Below, in pieces: positions 7,594 to 15,344 of a stretch of 64,000 nt of DNA. The translations under genes and the position numbers were made by a program. Numbering within the stretch: position 1 is the stretch's first letter; each line of letters begins with the position of its first letter. The notes under the pieces were generated by a model. The model searched no databases. It saw only the letters and a list, made by a program, of their open reading frames with translations, and had not been told where the DNA came from. The DNA is from Flavitalea plasmicola (lineage in GTDB: Bacteria; Bacteroidota; Bacteroidia; Chitinophagales; Chitinophagaceae), in NCBI RefSeq assembly GCF_030546645.1, contig NZ_JAUOTO010000001.1, positions 992,001 to 1,056,000 on the forward strand. Reading direction: 5' to 3'.

Positions 7594-7680
7594 TTATGAG
7601 AGGTCATCCTCCACCCAAATAACCGATATTTGCTTACAACAGCAACAACAACAAGTTATATTTGCAAACGTTTGATTCAT
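7594..7680 (-). CDS. Cysteine-rich leader peptide of the cysM operon (28 aa)
   Basis: The minus-strand ORF from ATG at 7680 to TAA at 7594 encodes MNQTFANIT, six consecutive Cys codons (7653-7636, TGT TGT TGT TGC TGT TGT), then KQISVIWVEDDLS. Six Cys in 28 residues in front of a cysteine biosynthesis operon and an intrinsic terminator is the layout of ribosome-mediated attenuation. A ribosome stalled at the Cys codons would leave GGTGGAG free to pair with the terminator's 5' arm. A ribosome that reaches the stop codon would cover GGTGGAG and let the terminator form. The peptide itself is probably not functional. Poly-Cys regulatory ORFs are known in mycobacteria; I know of none described for this phylum. 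Confidence 0.85.
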   Translation of the reverse strand: MNQTFANITCCCCCCKQISVIWVEDDLS

Positions 7681-7697
7681 GTGGGAGAATGATGACC

Positions 7698-7729
7698 TAA
7701 AAGTAGGGAAATTTACTTTCCCCACCAAA
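7698..7729 (-). promoter_or_regulatory. Promoter of the cysM operon
   Basis: On the minus strand TTTG (7729-7726) is followed by a 20-bp spacer and TACTTTTA (7705-7698), a good match to TTTG-N20-TAnnTTTG. Transcription would begin near 7690, leaving a very short 5' end of about 10 nt before the leader peptide ATG. Confidence 0.6.
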
Positions 7730-7764
7730 AAAGTAGAGTAAACATATATAAACTATTGATAATC

Positions 7765-8460
7765 ATGGAGAATCCTGCCATCAAAGGAAAAAAGCTAGCA
7801 GCCGGGAAAGCAATTGAATACATTCGCGCGGGCATGACCCTGGGTCTGGGGACGGGATCCACCGCCTATTGGGCCATCCAGGGCATCGGGGATATGGTGA
7901 AAGAGGGCTTGTCTATAAAGGCCGTGGCTACCTCTTTGCAATCCGAGGCATTAGCCAGGGAGCTCAATATTCCCATTATCCCTTTTTCGGCCGTGGATCA
8001 TCTGGATATTACCATTGACGGAGCGGATGAGGTGGATAAGGAGCTCAACCTGATCAAGGGTGGGGGCGGGGCGCTGCTAAGGGAGAAGATCGTAGCCGCC
8101 GTGACAAAATTTTATATCATCATTGTGGACGAAAGCAAGCTGGTGGATAAACTGGGTAAGTTCCCTCTGCCTGTGGAGGTAGCGCCTTTCGCCTGGGAGC
8201 TGACGGAGCGTAAGCTGGCGGCACTGGGGTGCACGCCCAAAATGAGGATGGCCGGAGACCAGCCTTACCTGACGGATAATAATCACTATATACTGGATTG
8301 TTCTTTTGGAACGATCCATGACCCGGCGCTCTTACACCGGCAGGTGAGCGACATTACGGGGGTGATGGAGGACGGTTTTTTTATTGGGATGGCCGATGTG
8401 ATCATTTCCGGGGCTCCAGGGGGAGAGGTCAAGGTGATTTCGAAAAATGGAAAGGTTTAA
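7765..8460 (+). CDS. rpiA: Ribose-5-phosphate isomerase A
   Basis: RpiA interconverts ribose 5-phosphate and ribulose 5-phosphate in the pentose phosphate pathway. The 231-aa length is normal. The family motifs are present in order: the phosphate loop GLGTGSTA, the catalytic TIDGADEVD segment and KGGGGALLREK. The ATG at 7765 (MENPAIKGKKLAAGKAI) was preferred to one 9 bp upstream because family members begin close to the KxxAAxxA segment. It is transcribed divergently from the cysteine operon, with the two promoters sharing about 85 bp between 7680 and 7765. Confidence 0.95.
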   Translation: MENPAIKGKKLAAGKAIEYIRAGMTLGLGTGSTAYWAIQGIGDMVKEGLSIKAVATSLQSEALARELNIPIIPFSAVDHLDITIDGADEVDKELNLIKGGGGALLREKIVAAVTKFYIIIVDESKLVDKLGKFPLPVEVAPFAWELTERKLAALGCTPKMRMAGDQPYLTDNNHYILDCSFGTIHDPALLHRQVSDITGVMEDGFFIGMADVIISGAPGGEVKVISKNGKV

Positions 8461-8498
8461 TGTATTGATAATTAGTAAATTGTGTTAAAATGGGGGGG

Positions 8499-8530
8499 CT
8501 TGGAAGGACAAGGGAAAAGTTGTAATTTTG
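8499..8530 (+). promoter_or_regulatory. Strong Bacteroidota-type promoter before a 21-aa ORF
   Basis: CTTG at 8499-8502, a 20-bp spacer and TAATTTTG at 8523-8530, which matches the TAnnTTTG element fully. The predicted start of transcription is near 8537, about 12 nt before the ATG at 8548. Confidence 0.5.
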
Positions 8531-8547
8531 GGAAAATTAGTTGAGTT

Positions 8548-8613
8548 ATGGCAAAACCACGTGTAAGCCCAAAGCCTAATACTCCCCAGATCAGCATCCG
8601 GACTGGCAGTTAA
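8548..8613 (+). CDS. Putative 21-aa basic peptide
   Basis: The ORF encodes MAKPRVSPKPNTPQISIRTG followed by Ser and a TAA stop. It is rich in Lys, Arg, Pro and Ser/Thr, with no hydrophobic segment. I do not recognise it. The reason to list it is the near-perfect promoter spaced correctly upstream. Its stop codon overlaps the 3' end of the opposite-strand membrane protein gene, so the transcript could instead act as antisense RNA to that gene. Confidence 0.3.
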   Translation: MAKPRVSPKPNTPQISIRTGS

Positions 8614-9164
8614 TTATAGATAGCCCTTACTATTATAAATATAGCCATGGCTACCAGCAGGAGGGAGATCTTCAAGGTTGTTCTGTATTGAGCGAACCTT
8701 TTTCTATTCGACTTTATCATTCTCTCGATCTTGTCCTGGATCCTTTCTATTTCGTTGTATAGTACATTTTTCAACCCTTCCTGTTCCGATAAACCGTCAA
8801 ACACCTCTTTGTAGAAGATCTCTTTTGGAGGGCTGCCTTTGTAGAAGACATCTTTAGGATATATCAATTGGAATAAAAGCGTGAATGCGTATATAGATAA
8901 GATTGCAATGAAGATGGAAAAGCAGATGAGCCAGCCATTCCCATGGATAATTTTTGATTTCTCGGAAAAGGCATAGCCCAGTATGCCAGACAGCGCTGCT
9001 ATATAGGAGAGGAGGATGGACATGCCTCTTTTGGTGATTATCTGGGATTCCTCAATGACCTCGTTCAGCTGTTCTTTGGCCTGCTCGATAACGAACTTGT
9101 AGGCGTCGACTGAGACCTTCTCCCAGTCTGTGACATCGGATTCCCATAGCAGTGTTTGCCCCAT
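8610..9164 (-). CDS. Small membrane protein with three predicted helices, unknown function
   Basis: This 184-aa protein has a soluble, acidic N-terminal helix (1-47), two transmembrane segments (about 48-68 and 77-103), a cytosolic charged helical region (about 104-160, with IERIQDKIERMIKSNRKRF) and a last transmembrane segment near the C-terminus (about 163-182). I do not recognise a named family. The layout of paired helices plus a long coiled segment recalls SLATT-like and other small membrane effector proteins, but that is only a resemblance. It stands alone on the minus strand between rpiA and the glycosidase operon. Confidence 0.6.
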   Translation of the reverse strand: MGQTLLWESDVTDWEKVSVDAYKFVIEQAKEQLNEVIEESQIITKRGMSILLSYIAALSGILGYAFSEKSKIIHGNGWLICFSIFIAILSIYAFTLLFQLIYPKDVFYKGSPPKEIFYKEVFDGLSEQEGLKNVLYNEIERIQDKIERMIKSNRKRFAQYRTTLKISLLLVAMAIFIIVRAIYN

Positions 9165-9250
9165 AAATAAGGTTAAGAGCGCTGAAATTACTAAAAAAAT
9201 TGAGGAGTACGGGAGAACTTTGCCTCGGTGATCCTGCGTATATTAGCGCC

Positions 9251-10450
9251 ATGAATTCCCGAAGCCGGATCGTTCAAGGCTGTCTTTCGCTGATGCTCCT
9301 TTTCGGGAGGCTGGCGGTTATCGGGCAGGGGGGCGGAACAGAGATCGTTGTAAGGCAGCCGGGCATTTTGCCGGGGCTGCGGATCGAGCGGGCTATGATC
9401 TACACGCCGCAATCATCGTGGCTGTACAATCATCATCCTTCCATCACAAAATTCAGGAAAAAATATATTGCCGTCTGGTCCGACGGGATGAAGGACGAGG
9501 ACGCTCCCGGTCAGCGGGTGGTGTATGCCGTATCGGATGATTTCTTTCATTGGAGTGTTGCCCGGGTGCTGGCAAGCCCTTCCCTTTATCGTGGGGATAC
9601 GGCGAATGTGCTTACTGCGGCAGGTTTCCACCTGTTTGGCGATTCTTTAGTGGCTTATTACGGCGAATACTCACCTCATCGGCAGCATACGCATCTATGG
9701 GCAAAAGTAAGCGGTGACGGACTGCATTGGAGCGCTCCGCGGGATATGGGCGTACCCGTGAATCCCAATCATGGCCCTCAGCGGGCAGGGGGCGGAAGGC
9801 TGATCATCAGCGGTAACTTTACTTTTCCATATACGGATGACCCGCGTGGGCTTTCGGGCTGGAAGATGAGCAGCTTCTACCCTGATTCTTTATACGAGGA
9901 AGATAATCCGGCGACCTTTTATGCACCTGCTGCAAAGATGGGGTTGCCGCCTTTGTGTGAGGGTTCATTCTTTATGACAGGAGGGAATGCCCGGCAGGGC
10001 GACAGCGTCTTGCATATGTTGCTGCGTGTGACGGGAAAGGGCTGGAAGGGGCGTTTATGGGTGACCGAAAGCCGGGACAATGGCGGGCTTTGGTCTTTCC
10101 CGAAAGAGACTGCGTTCACGGATAATGACAGCAAATTCCATTTTGGGCAACTGCCGGACGGCCGCTGGTATTATGTGGGGATCCCGGACTCTGTGCATCA
10201 CTATGCCCGTACCCCATTGGTGCTGGCCGTTTCGGAAGACGGGCATACTTTCGATGAGTGCAGGCTCATCGCCGACGAGCCTTATACCCTGAAGGCGGAG
10301 GGGTTGTGGAAGGGGGGACAATACGGATATCCCCATTCCATGATCGATGGAGGGTATATGTATGTCATCATTTCACGTCAGAAAGAGTCTATCGAAGTAC
10401 TTAGGTTTTCGCTTGCCCAGCTGAATAAAATAAAAAAAGACAAGCTATGA
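9251..10450 (+). CDS. Exported sialidase/BNR-repeat-like protein
   Basis: The 399-aa product has an N-terminal signal peptide (MNSRSRIVQGCLSLMLLFGR) and then repeated beta-propeller-like blades with S-x-D-x-G-x-x-W type boxes (SGDGLHWSAPR, ESRDNGGLWSFPKE, SEDGHTFDE). That places it in the exo-alpha-sialidase-like or GH33/GH43-like six-bladed propeller group. The catalytic Arg triad of true sialidases cannot be confirmed by eye, so the substrate is open. It is first in a four-gene operon. Its TGA overlaps the ATG of the GH35 beta-galactosidase, so the pair probably acts on the same glycan in the periplasm. The ATG at 9251 gives a clean signal peptide. Confidence 0.72.
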   Translation: MNSRSRIVQGCLSLMLLFGRLAVIGQGGGTEIVVRQPGILPGLRIERAMIYTPQSSWLYNHHPSITKFRKKYIAVWSDGMKDEDAPGQRVVYAVSDDFFHWSVARVLASPSLYRGDTANVLTAAGFHLFGDSLVAYYGEYSPHRQHTHLWAKVSGDGLHWSAPRDMGVPVNPNHGPQRAGGGRLIISGNFTFPYTDDPRGLSGWKMSSFYPDSLYEEDNPATFYAPAAKMGLPPLCEGSFFMTGGNARQGDSVLHMLLRVTGKGWKGRLWVTESRDNGGLWSFPKETAFTDNDSKFHFGQLPDGRWYYVGIPDSVHHYARTPLVLAVSEDGHTFDECRLIADEPYTLKAEGLWKGGQYGYPHSMIDGGYMYVIISRQKESIEVLRFSLAQLNKIKKDKL

Positions 10451-12264
10451 AGGTTATTGGGATCGTTTTAATGGCATTGCTTTTGAGGCAGGAAATGTCA
10501 GCCCAGGAGAAGCATGTATTCTCTTTTGACAATAGTGCGTTCCTGCTGGATGGGAAGCCTTTCCGGATCATCAGCGGAGAAATGCACCCTGCCCGTATCC
10601 CAAGGGAGTACTGGAGACACCGGATCCGTATGGCCAGGGCCATGGGTTGCAATACCATTGCGGTATACCTGTTCTGGAACTATCATGAGTCTGCGCCGGG
10701 TGTGTGGGATTTTAAGACTGGCAATCATGACATAGCGGCTTTTATCCGCATCTGCCGGGAGGAGAAGATGTGGGTGCTGCTGCGGCCTGGACCATATGTA
10801 TGTGCAGAGTGGGATTGGGGCGGGCTTCCTTTCTACCTGTTGAAGATCCCCGACATAAAGATCCGCTGCATGGACCCCCGGTATATGAATGCGGTGAAGC
10901 GGTATATTGCGCGCGTGGCTGTAGAGATGCTCCCGCTGCAGTGTGATCATGGAGGCCCCATTTTAATGACACAGATAGAAAATGAATATGGCAGCTATGG
11001 CAATGACCGGACATACCTGGAGAACCTGAGGCAACTGTGGAGGGCTGCGGGGATCACGGTACCTTTCTATACGGCGGATGGACCGACGGATTTCATGCTG
11101 GAGGCCGGCTCCTTACCGGGCTGTGCTATTGGTCTTGACAGCGGCGGCAGCGATGAGGATTTTGGGCAGGCACAAAAAAAGGACCCTCATGTGCCGGCCT
11201 TCAGCAGCGAGACTTATCCGGGTTGGCTGACACATTGGAAAGAGAAATGGCAGCGTCCGGACACGGCGGGTATCCTAAGGGAAGTGCGCTACCTGCTATC
11301 GCGTCAACGTTCGTTCAATTTATACGTAGTTCATGGCGGGACCAATTTCGGATACACTGCCGGCGCGAATGCATTTACGCCTGTTCAGTTCCAGCCGGAT
11401 GTTACCAGCTATGATTATGATGCGCCTATTGACGAGCAGGGAAACGCCACTCCCAAATACTATGCATTACGGAAGTTGATCGGAGAATATTCCAGAGCTG
11501 CGTTGCCGGAGGTGCCGGCGGCAGTCCCATCAATGGAGGTGGCTCCTTTTACGTTGGCGCCTTTTACGTCGGTATGGGATCATTTGCCTGCGGCGATCCA
11601 TTCGCCACAACCCCGACCCATGGAGGATTATGATCAGCATGGCGGTCTTATTCTCTATAGGACAAAGCTCGTAGGGCATAAAAGCGGGACGCTGACCATT
11701 ACGGAGCCGCATGACTATGCGCTGGTGTTCCTGGATGGTAAGCTCATCGATACGGTATTCAGGGATGGCGGTAACTGGTCGGTGAAATTGCCGAAAACGG
11801 ACGTAAAGGACCCTGTACTGGAGATCCTCGTGGAGGGGATGGGGCATATCAATTTTGCACAGTATATGATCGACAGGAAAGGGATAACAGACCGTGTGTC
11901 GCTGAATGGCATGACGTTGATGAACTGGGAGATCTTCCCGCTGCCATTGAATGAGGGGACGGTGGAAAAGCTGCGGGCTGCGGGGGACGAGCTTCGGGAA
12001 GGGAAGAAAGAAGGGGTCTTTTTTAAGGGAAATTTTGAGTTGACGGCAACAGCTGATACCTATTTCGATATGAGCGGGTATAAGAAGGGGATGGTGTGGG
12101 TAAACGGCCATAACCTGGGCAGATACTGGTATGTAGGACCTCAGCAGCGACTGTACTGTCCTGCTTCCTGGCTGAAGAAAGGACAAAATATCATGATCGT
12201 GCTGGACCTGCATCAACAGGAAGCTGCAAGTGTAAAAGGAAGAAGAACATTAGATAATGAGTAA
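10447..12264 (+). CDS. Exported GH35 beta-galactosidase
   Basis: This 605-aa glycoside hydrolase of family GH35 removes terminal beta-galactose from glycans. It has a signal peptide (about 1-20, ending MSAQ). The catalytic TIM barrel runs about 25-340, with the acid/base Glu in QIENEYGSYG (near 180) and the nucleophile Glu in FSSETYPGW (near 254). Two beta-sandwich domains follow, the last with the GH35 ending VWVNGHNLGRYW. The start overlaps the upstream stop (ATGA) and its own end overlaps the DUF3050 gene by 8 bp, so translation is probably coupled across the operon. Confidence 0.93.
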   Translation: MKVIGIVLMALLLRQEMSAQEKHVFSFDNSAFLLDGKPFRIISGEMHPARIPREYWRHRIRMARAMGCNTIAVYLFWNYHESAPGVWDFKTGNHDIAAFIRICREEKMWVLLRPGPYVCAEWDWGGLPFYLLKIPDIKIRCMDPRYMNAVKRYIARVAVEMLPLQCDHGGPILMTQIENEYGSYGNDRTYLENLRQLWRAAGITVPFYTADGPTDFMLEAGSLPGCAIGLDSGGSDEDFGQAQKKDPHVPAFSSETYPGWLTHWKEKWQRPDTAGILREVRYLLSRQRSFNLYVVHGGTNFGYTAGANAFTPVQFQPDVTSYDYDAPIDEQGNATPKYYALRKLIGEYSRAALPEVPAAVPSMEVAPFTLAPFTSVWDHLPAAIHSPQPRPMEDYDQHGGLILYRTKLVGHKSGTLTITEPHDYALVFLDGKLIDTVFRDGGNWSVKLPKTDVKDPVLEILVEGMGHINFAQYMIDRKGITDRVSLNGMTLMNWEIFPLPLNEGTVEKLRAAGDELREGKKEGVFFKGNFELTATADTYFDMSGYKKGMVWVNGHNLGRYWYVGPQQRLYCPASWLKKGQNIMIVLDLHQQEAASVKGRRTLDNE

Positions 12265-13054
12265 ACAAATCGCTGCGCTGAAAGAGGCGCTTGCCCCCAC
12301 GCGCGATCGCCTGATCGCTCATCCCGTATACCAGCGCATACAAAGCCCGGAAGCGCTTCGGCTGTTCATGCAGCACCATGTGTTTGCCGTATGGGACTTC
12401 ATGTCTTTGCTGAAAGCGCTGCAAGGGGCGTTGACGGGGGTATCTGTTCCCTGGGTACCGGTGGGCAGTGCGAATACCCGGTATCTCATTAATGAGATCG
12501 TTGTGGGAGAGGAGTCCGATGTGGATGAGGAGGGAAGATGTACCAGTCATTTCGAACTTTACCTGCGGGCCATGCGGGAGGCGGGCGCTGCCACCGATGG
12601 GATAGAACGGATGGTGCGGGAGGTGCATGGCGGTATGCCCATCGGGGACGCCATCCAGGGCGTGAAAGAGGATGCAATAAAGGAGTTCCTGGAATTTACT
12701 TTTGACACGATCACAAACGGAGAGGTGCATAGCATAGCGGCTGTTTTCACGTTTGGCCGGGAGGATCTCATTCCTGACATGTTCCTTCGGATCATTGCCG
12801 ACCTTTCTAATGAAATGCCGGGGGCACTGCATATTTTCAAATATTACCTGGAGCGTCATATCGAGGTGGATGGGGATCATCATAGTAACCTTGCCATGGC
12901 CATGGTGAAGGAGCTATGCGGTGAGGATGAAGATAAGTGGGCTTCGGCTACACGATATGCTATCTCTGCCATCAAGGCGCGTATCCGCCTATGGGACGCG
13001 GTGGCAGCAGCTATCGATAAAACGCTGGCAAAGGATGGTCTGAGGATTGCGTAA
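12257..13054 (+). CDS. DUF3050 family protein (haem-oxygenase-like fold)
   Basis: This 265-aa protein matches the DUF3050 family, all-helical proteins thought to share the haem-oxygenase-like fold. Candidate metal ligands are spread as in that fold: His40/His41 in MQHHVFAVWDF, Glu in NEIVVGEESD (about 80-86), His and Glu in SHFELY (about 96-98), and the ERHIEVDGDHH run (about 192-202). No signal peptide is seen, so it is cytosolic, unlike the two genes before it. Its substrate is unknown. The 8-bp overlap with GH35 suggests co-translation, but a functional link to glycan breakdown is not obvious. Confidence 0.8.
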   Translation: MSKQIAALKEALAPTRDRLIAHPVYQRIQSPEALRLFMQHHVFAVWDFMSLLKALQGALTGVSVPWVPVGSANTRYLINEIVVGEESDVDEEGRCTSHFELYLRAMREAGAATDGIERMVREVHGGMPIGDAIQGVKEDAIKEFLEFTFDTITNGEVHSIAAVFTFGREDLIPDMFLRIIADLSNEMPGALHIFKYYLERHIEVDGDHHSNLAMAMVKELCGEDEDKWASATRYAISAIKARIRLWDAVAAAIDKTLAKDGLRIA

Positions 13055-13063
13055 ACAGACAAT

Positions 13064-14074
13064 ATGGATTCAATCACACACATAGCATTAGGCGCCGTTA
13101 TCGGAGATGCAATGTTCGGACGAAGGCTGGGGAAGAAGGCCATGGTGCTGGGTGCAGTGGCTCAGAGCCTGCCGGATGTCGACTTCCTGGCCAGCTTCTG
13201 GCTGGATACGGCCCATGACGTGACGGCGCACAGGGGTATTACTCATTCTCTTTTATTTGTGGCGGCAGTAGGCCTGTTGCTGGCCTTTGTGGGGCGGCGG
13301 CTATGGCGAGGGGCAGGGATGTCCTTGTCCAGGTGGCTGCTGTTTGCTTTCCTGGAGCTTTTTATCCATATTTTCCTGGATGCTTTCAACGCATATGGGA
13401 CGGGGTGGTTCGAGCCTTTCAGTCATTACCGGGTGTCGTTCAACGTGTTGTTCGTGGCAGATCCGTTCTTTTCCATATGGCTTGGTATTTCTTTCCTGGC
13501 CCTGCTGATCCTCAGGAGCGGGAGCCGTCGGCGTGGTTTCTGGATAAGATTTGGATTGATTTTAAGCTGCTGCTATCTATATTATTGTCTGCTGGATAAA
13601 TACCGCATAGACAAGTGGGCAAAGGAGGCTTTGCAGCGGCAGCAGATCCACTATACACGATATTTCACAACACCAACGCCCTTGAATAACTGGCTATGGT
13701 ATATCGTGGCCGAGGATTCGGCGGGCTATCATACTGGTTATTTATCTTTATTAGGGCGGAGCAGGCAGGTGTCATTCAATTATTTTCCCCGTAATGACTC
13801 TCTTTTAGGTGTTTTGCGGGCACGGGAGGACGTCCGGGCGCTCATGCGGTTTTGCCAGGGGTATTATACGGCCGAACAATGGGGGGACACGCTGGTGTTC
13901 AATGATCTGAGGTTTGGACAAATAAGGGGATGGGAGAACGGACAGGCGCGATTCGTGTTTCATTATTACTTACAGCGGCCGGGCGATAATGCCGTGATCC
14001 TGCAAAGGGGGCGTTTTGCGGGATGGAATAAAGAGACCTTTCGGACTTTTATCAGGAAAATAAAGGGGGATTAG
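13064..14074 (+). CDS. YdjM/DUF457-type membrane-bound metal-dependent hydrolase
   Basis: This 336-aa inner-membrane protein starts MDSITHIALGAVIGDA and has the HRGITHS motif near residue 54, both hallmarks of the YdjM/DUF457 family of predicted membrane metal-dependent hydrolases. Four to five transmembrane segments occupy about 60-180 (for example LLFAFLELFIHIFLDAF). A soluble C-terminal part of about 150 residues follows (DKYRIDKWAK onward), which is common in Bacteroidota members. It starts 9 bp after the DUF3050 stop and is the last gene of the operon. Biochemical function is not established for the family. Confidence 0.85.
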   Translation: MDSITHIALGAVIGDAMFGRRLGKKAMVLGAVAQSLPDVDFLASFWLDTAHDVTAHRGITHSLLFVAAVGLLLAFVGRRLWRGAGMSLSRWLLFAFLELFIHIFLDAFNAYGTGWFEPFSHYRVSFNVLFVADPFFSIWLGISFLALLILRSGSRRRGFWIRFGLILSCCYLYYCLLDKYRIDKWAKEALQRQQIHYTRYFTTPTPLNNWLWYIVAEDSAGYHTGYLSLLGRSRQVSFNYFPRNDSLLGVLRAREDVRALMRFCQGYYTAEQWGDTLVFNDLRFGQIRGWENGQARFVFHYYLQRPGDNAVILQRGRFAGWNKETFRTFIRKIKGD

Positions 14075-14075
14075 T

Positions 14076-14112
14076 CAGCTCTGAGCTGCGAGCTACAAGC
14101 TGCAAGCCAGGA
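14076..14112. repeat. Short intergenic repeat, AGCTGCAAGC family (copy 1)
   Basis: Degenerate tandem units of GAGCTGC-[AG]-AGCT lie between the convergent genes that end at 14074 and 14117. The same unit occurs at 42299-42343 between nuoD and nuoH. It looks like a small dispersed intergenic repeat. Confidence 0.6.
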
Positions 14113-14116
14113 AAGA

Positions 14117-15313
14117 TCAAGGAACGGACGAAGTGCCTTTTTCCTGGCGAAAATAAAATGTGAACAGGAAGAAGAGGAACCGTATGATCTGAAAAGCCGA
14201 CCATTGCAGGAACTGCCTGTAGACCGAGTGATTGAAGTTCTCCTCGGTGATCCGGATGCAATGTTCCCTGATGATCTCATCCAGCTCCTGTTCCACTTTT
14301 GTCGCAAACGCGGCATTGCGGACGTCCATGTTCAATTCCACACTGGCATAGGCGCTGATCTTATTTACATTATAGGAACCATTGGTCATCCACTGTCCGT
14401 CATAGACGGCCATCTTGCCGTGGAGGACGGTGTCCTGGTACTCGTATACTTCGATATGGTTGCGAAAGAGCCAACGGTACATGTATTGTTCTGCGAGCCG
14501 GGAGATTTTCACGTCGGAGATACCGCCAACGATTATCCTGATCTTTACACCACGGCGGGAGGCCAGGGCCATGTGCCGGCGGAAGAAGGTGCCGGGCAGG
14601 AAATAGCTGGACAAGATGGTAACACGGGAATGGGCATTCCGGAGCATTTCCAGGTAGCTTTTCGAGATCTGGCTTTTTCCCTGCACCCAATCGTTGCGCC
14701 GCACTCTCACCTGGCATTCTTCCGCGGGGGTGGTGCCGGGCAGCCATGGAAAATTTTCTTTACGGCCTTCATCCTTTTTCCAGTACGCTTTAGTCCACAT
14801 GTCACGGCAGATGATATGGAGCTTCAAGGCAGCCTCTCCTTCGACGAAGAGCGCCCGGTCCAGCCAGGCTTTCTGGCCTCCGATGTCGTTGTACCTGTCA
14901 CTGATGTTGACCCCGCCTGCCAGTCCGCGGGCTCCGTCTGCGACCGCTACTTTATGGTGCATGCGCCGCCCCAGGTAGAAATTCCGGCTTTTGAGCAGAG
15001 GCCAGAACCAGCGGAAACGGATGCCGGCCTCTTTCCACTCTTTGATGAATTGTTTGGGGAGGTCCTGGGAGGCATACCCGTCCAGTAAAATAAAGACCTG
15101 TACGTTACGGCGGGCGGCGCGTATCAGGGCATCGCTTACCATGCGTCCTGTCTCATCGCCCTCGTAAATATAGGTTTGCAGATGGATCAGGGATTGCGCC
15201 TGATCGATCATCTGAACTAGGGTCGTGAAATAGTCCTTTCCGCCATGGACCAGCCTGACCCTATTGTGTTGCGTATAGCCTGCCAGTAACTTAGGAGTTC
15301 TTTTCTTAGACAT
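14117..15313 (-). CDS. Phospholipase D family / cardiolipin synthase-like protein
   Basis: This 398-aa protein has two HKD motifs, HHKVAVADG (near 150-158) and HGKMAVYDG (near 302-310), the catalytic signature of the phospholipase D superfamily. The spacing and the N-terminal GKDYFTTLVQMIDQAQ region resemble bacterial cardiolipin synthases (ClsB-like), which join phosphatidylglycerol to another phospholipid. The long N-terminal transmembrane anchor of ClsA is missing; only a hydrophobic patch near the C-terminus (FQIIRFLFFLFTFYF) could touch the membrane. The start at 15313 (MSKKRTPKLL) lies 31 bp after the lipoprotein gene on the same strand, so the two may be co-transcribed. Confidence 0.88.
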   Translation of the reverse strand: MSKKRTPKLLAGYTQHNRVRLVHGGKDYFTTLVQMIDQAQSLIHLQTYIYEGDETGRMVSDALIRAARRNVQVFILLDGYASQDLPKQFIKEWKEAGIRFRWFWPLLKSRNFYLGRRMHHKVAVADGARGLAGGVNISDRYNDIGGQKAWLDRALFVEGEAALKLHIICRDMWTKAYWKKDEGRKENFPWLPGTTPAEECQVRVRRNDWVQGKSQISKSYLEMLRNAHSRVTILSSYFLPGTFFRRHMALASRRGVKIRIIVGGISDVKISRLAEQYMYRWLFRNHIEVYEYQDTVLHGKMAVYDGQWMTNGSYNVNKISAYASVELNMDVRNAAFATKVEQELDEIIREHCIRITEENFNHSVYRQFLQWSAFQIIRFLFFLFTFYFRQEKGTSSVP

Positions 15314-15344
15314 GGATGCTTTCGATCAGCCTGGCAAAGATCGG

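Noticed and set aside
7521-7607. Longer cysM starting inside the leader region
   Set aside because: The added residues are encoded by the leader ORF end and the terminator hairpin, and the family N-terminus begins at 7520.
8474-8597. 41-codon open frame on the minus strand opposite the 21-aa ORF
   Set aside because: It has a hydrophobic start but no promoter, and its sequence is fixed by the opposite ORF and promoter.
14204-15088. Long open frame (294 codons) opposite the phospholipase D-like gene
   Set aside because: It is antisense to a gene with both HKD motifs intact and has no recognisable domain.
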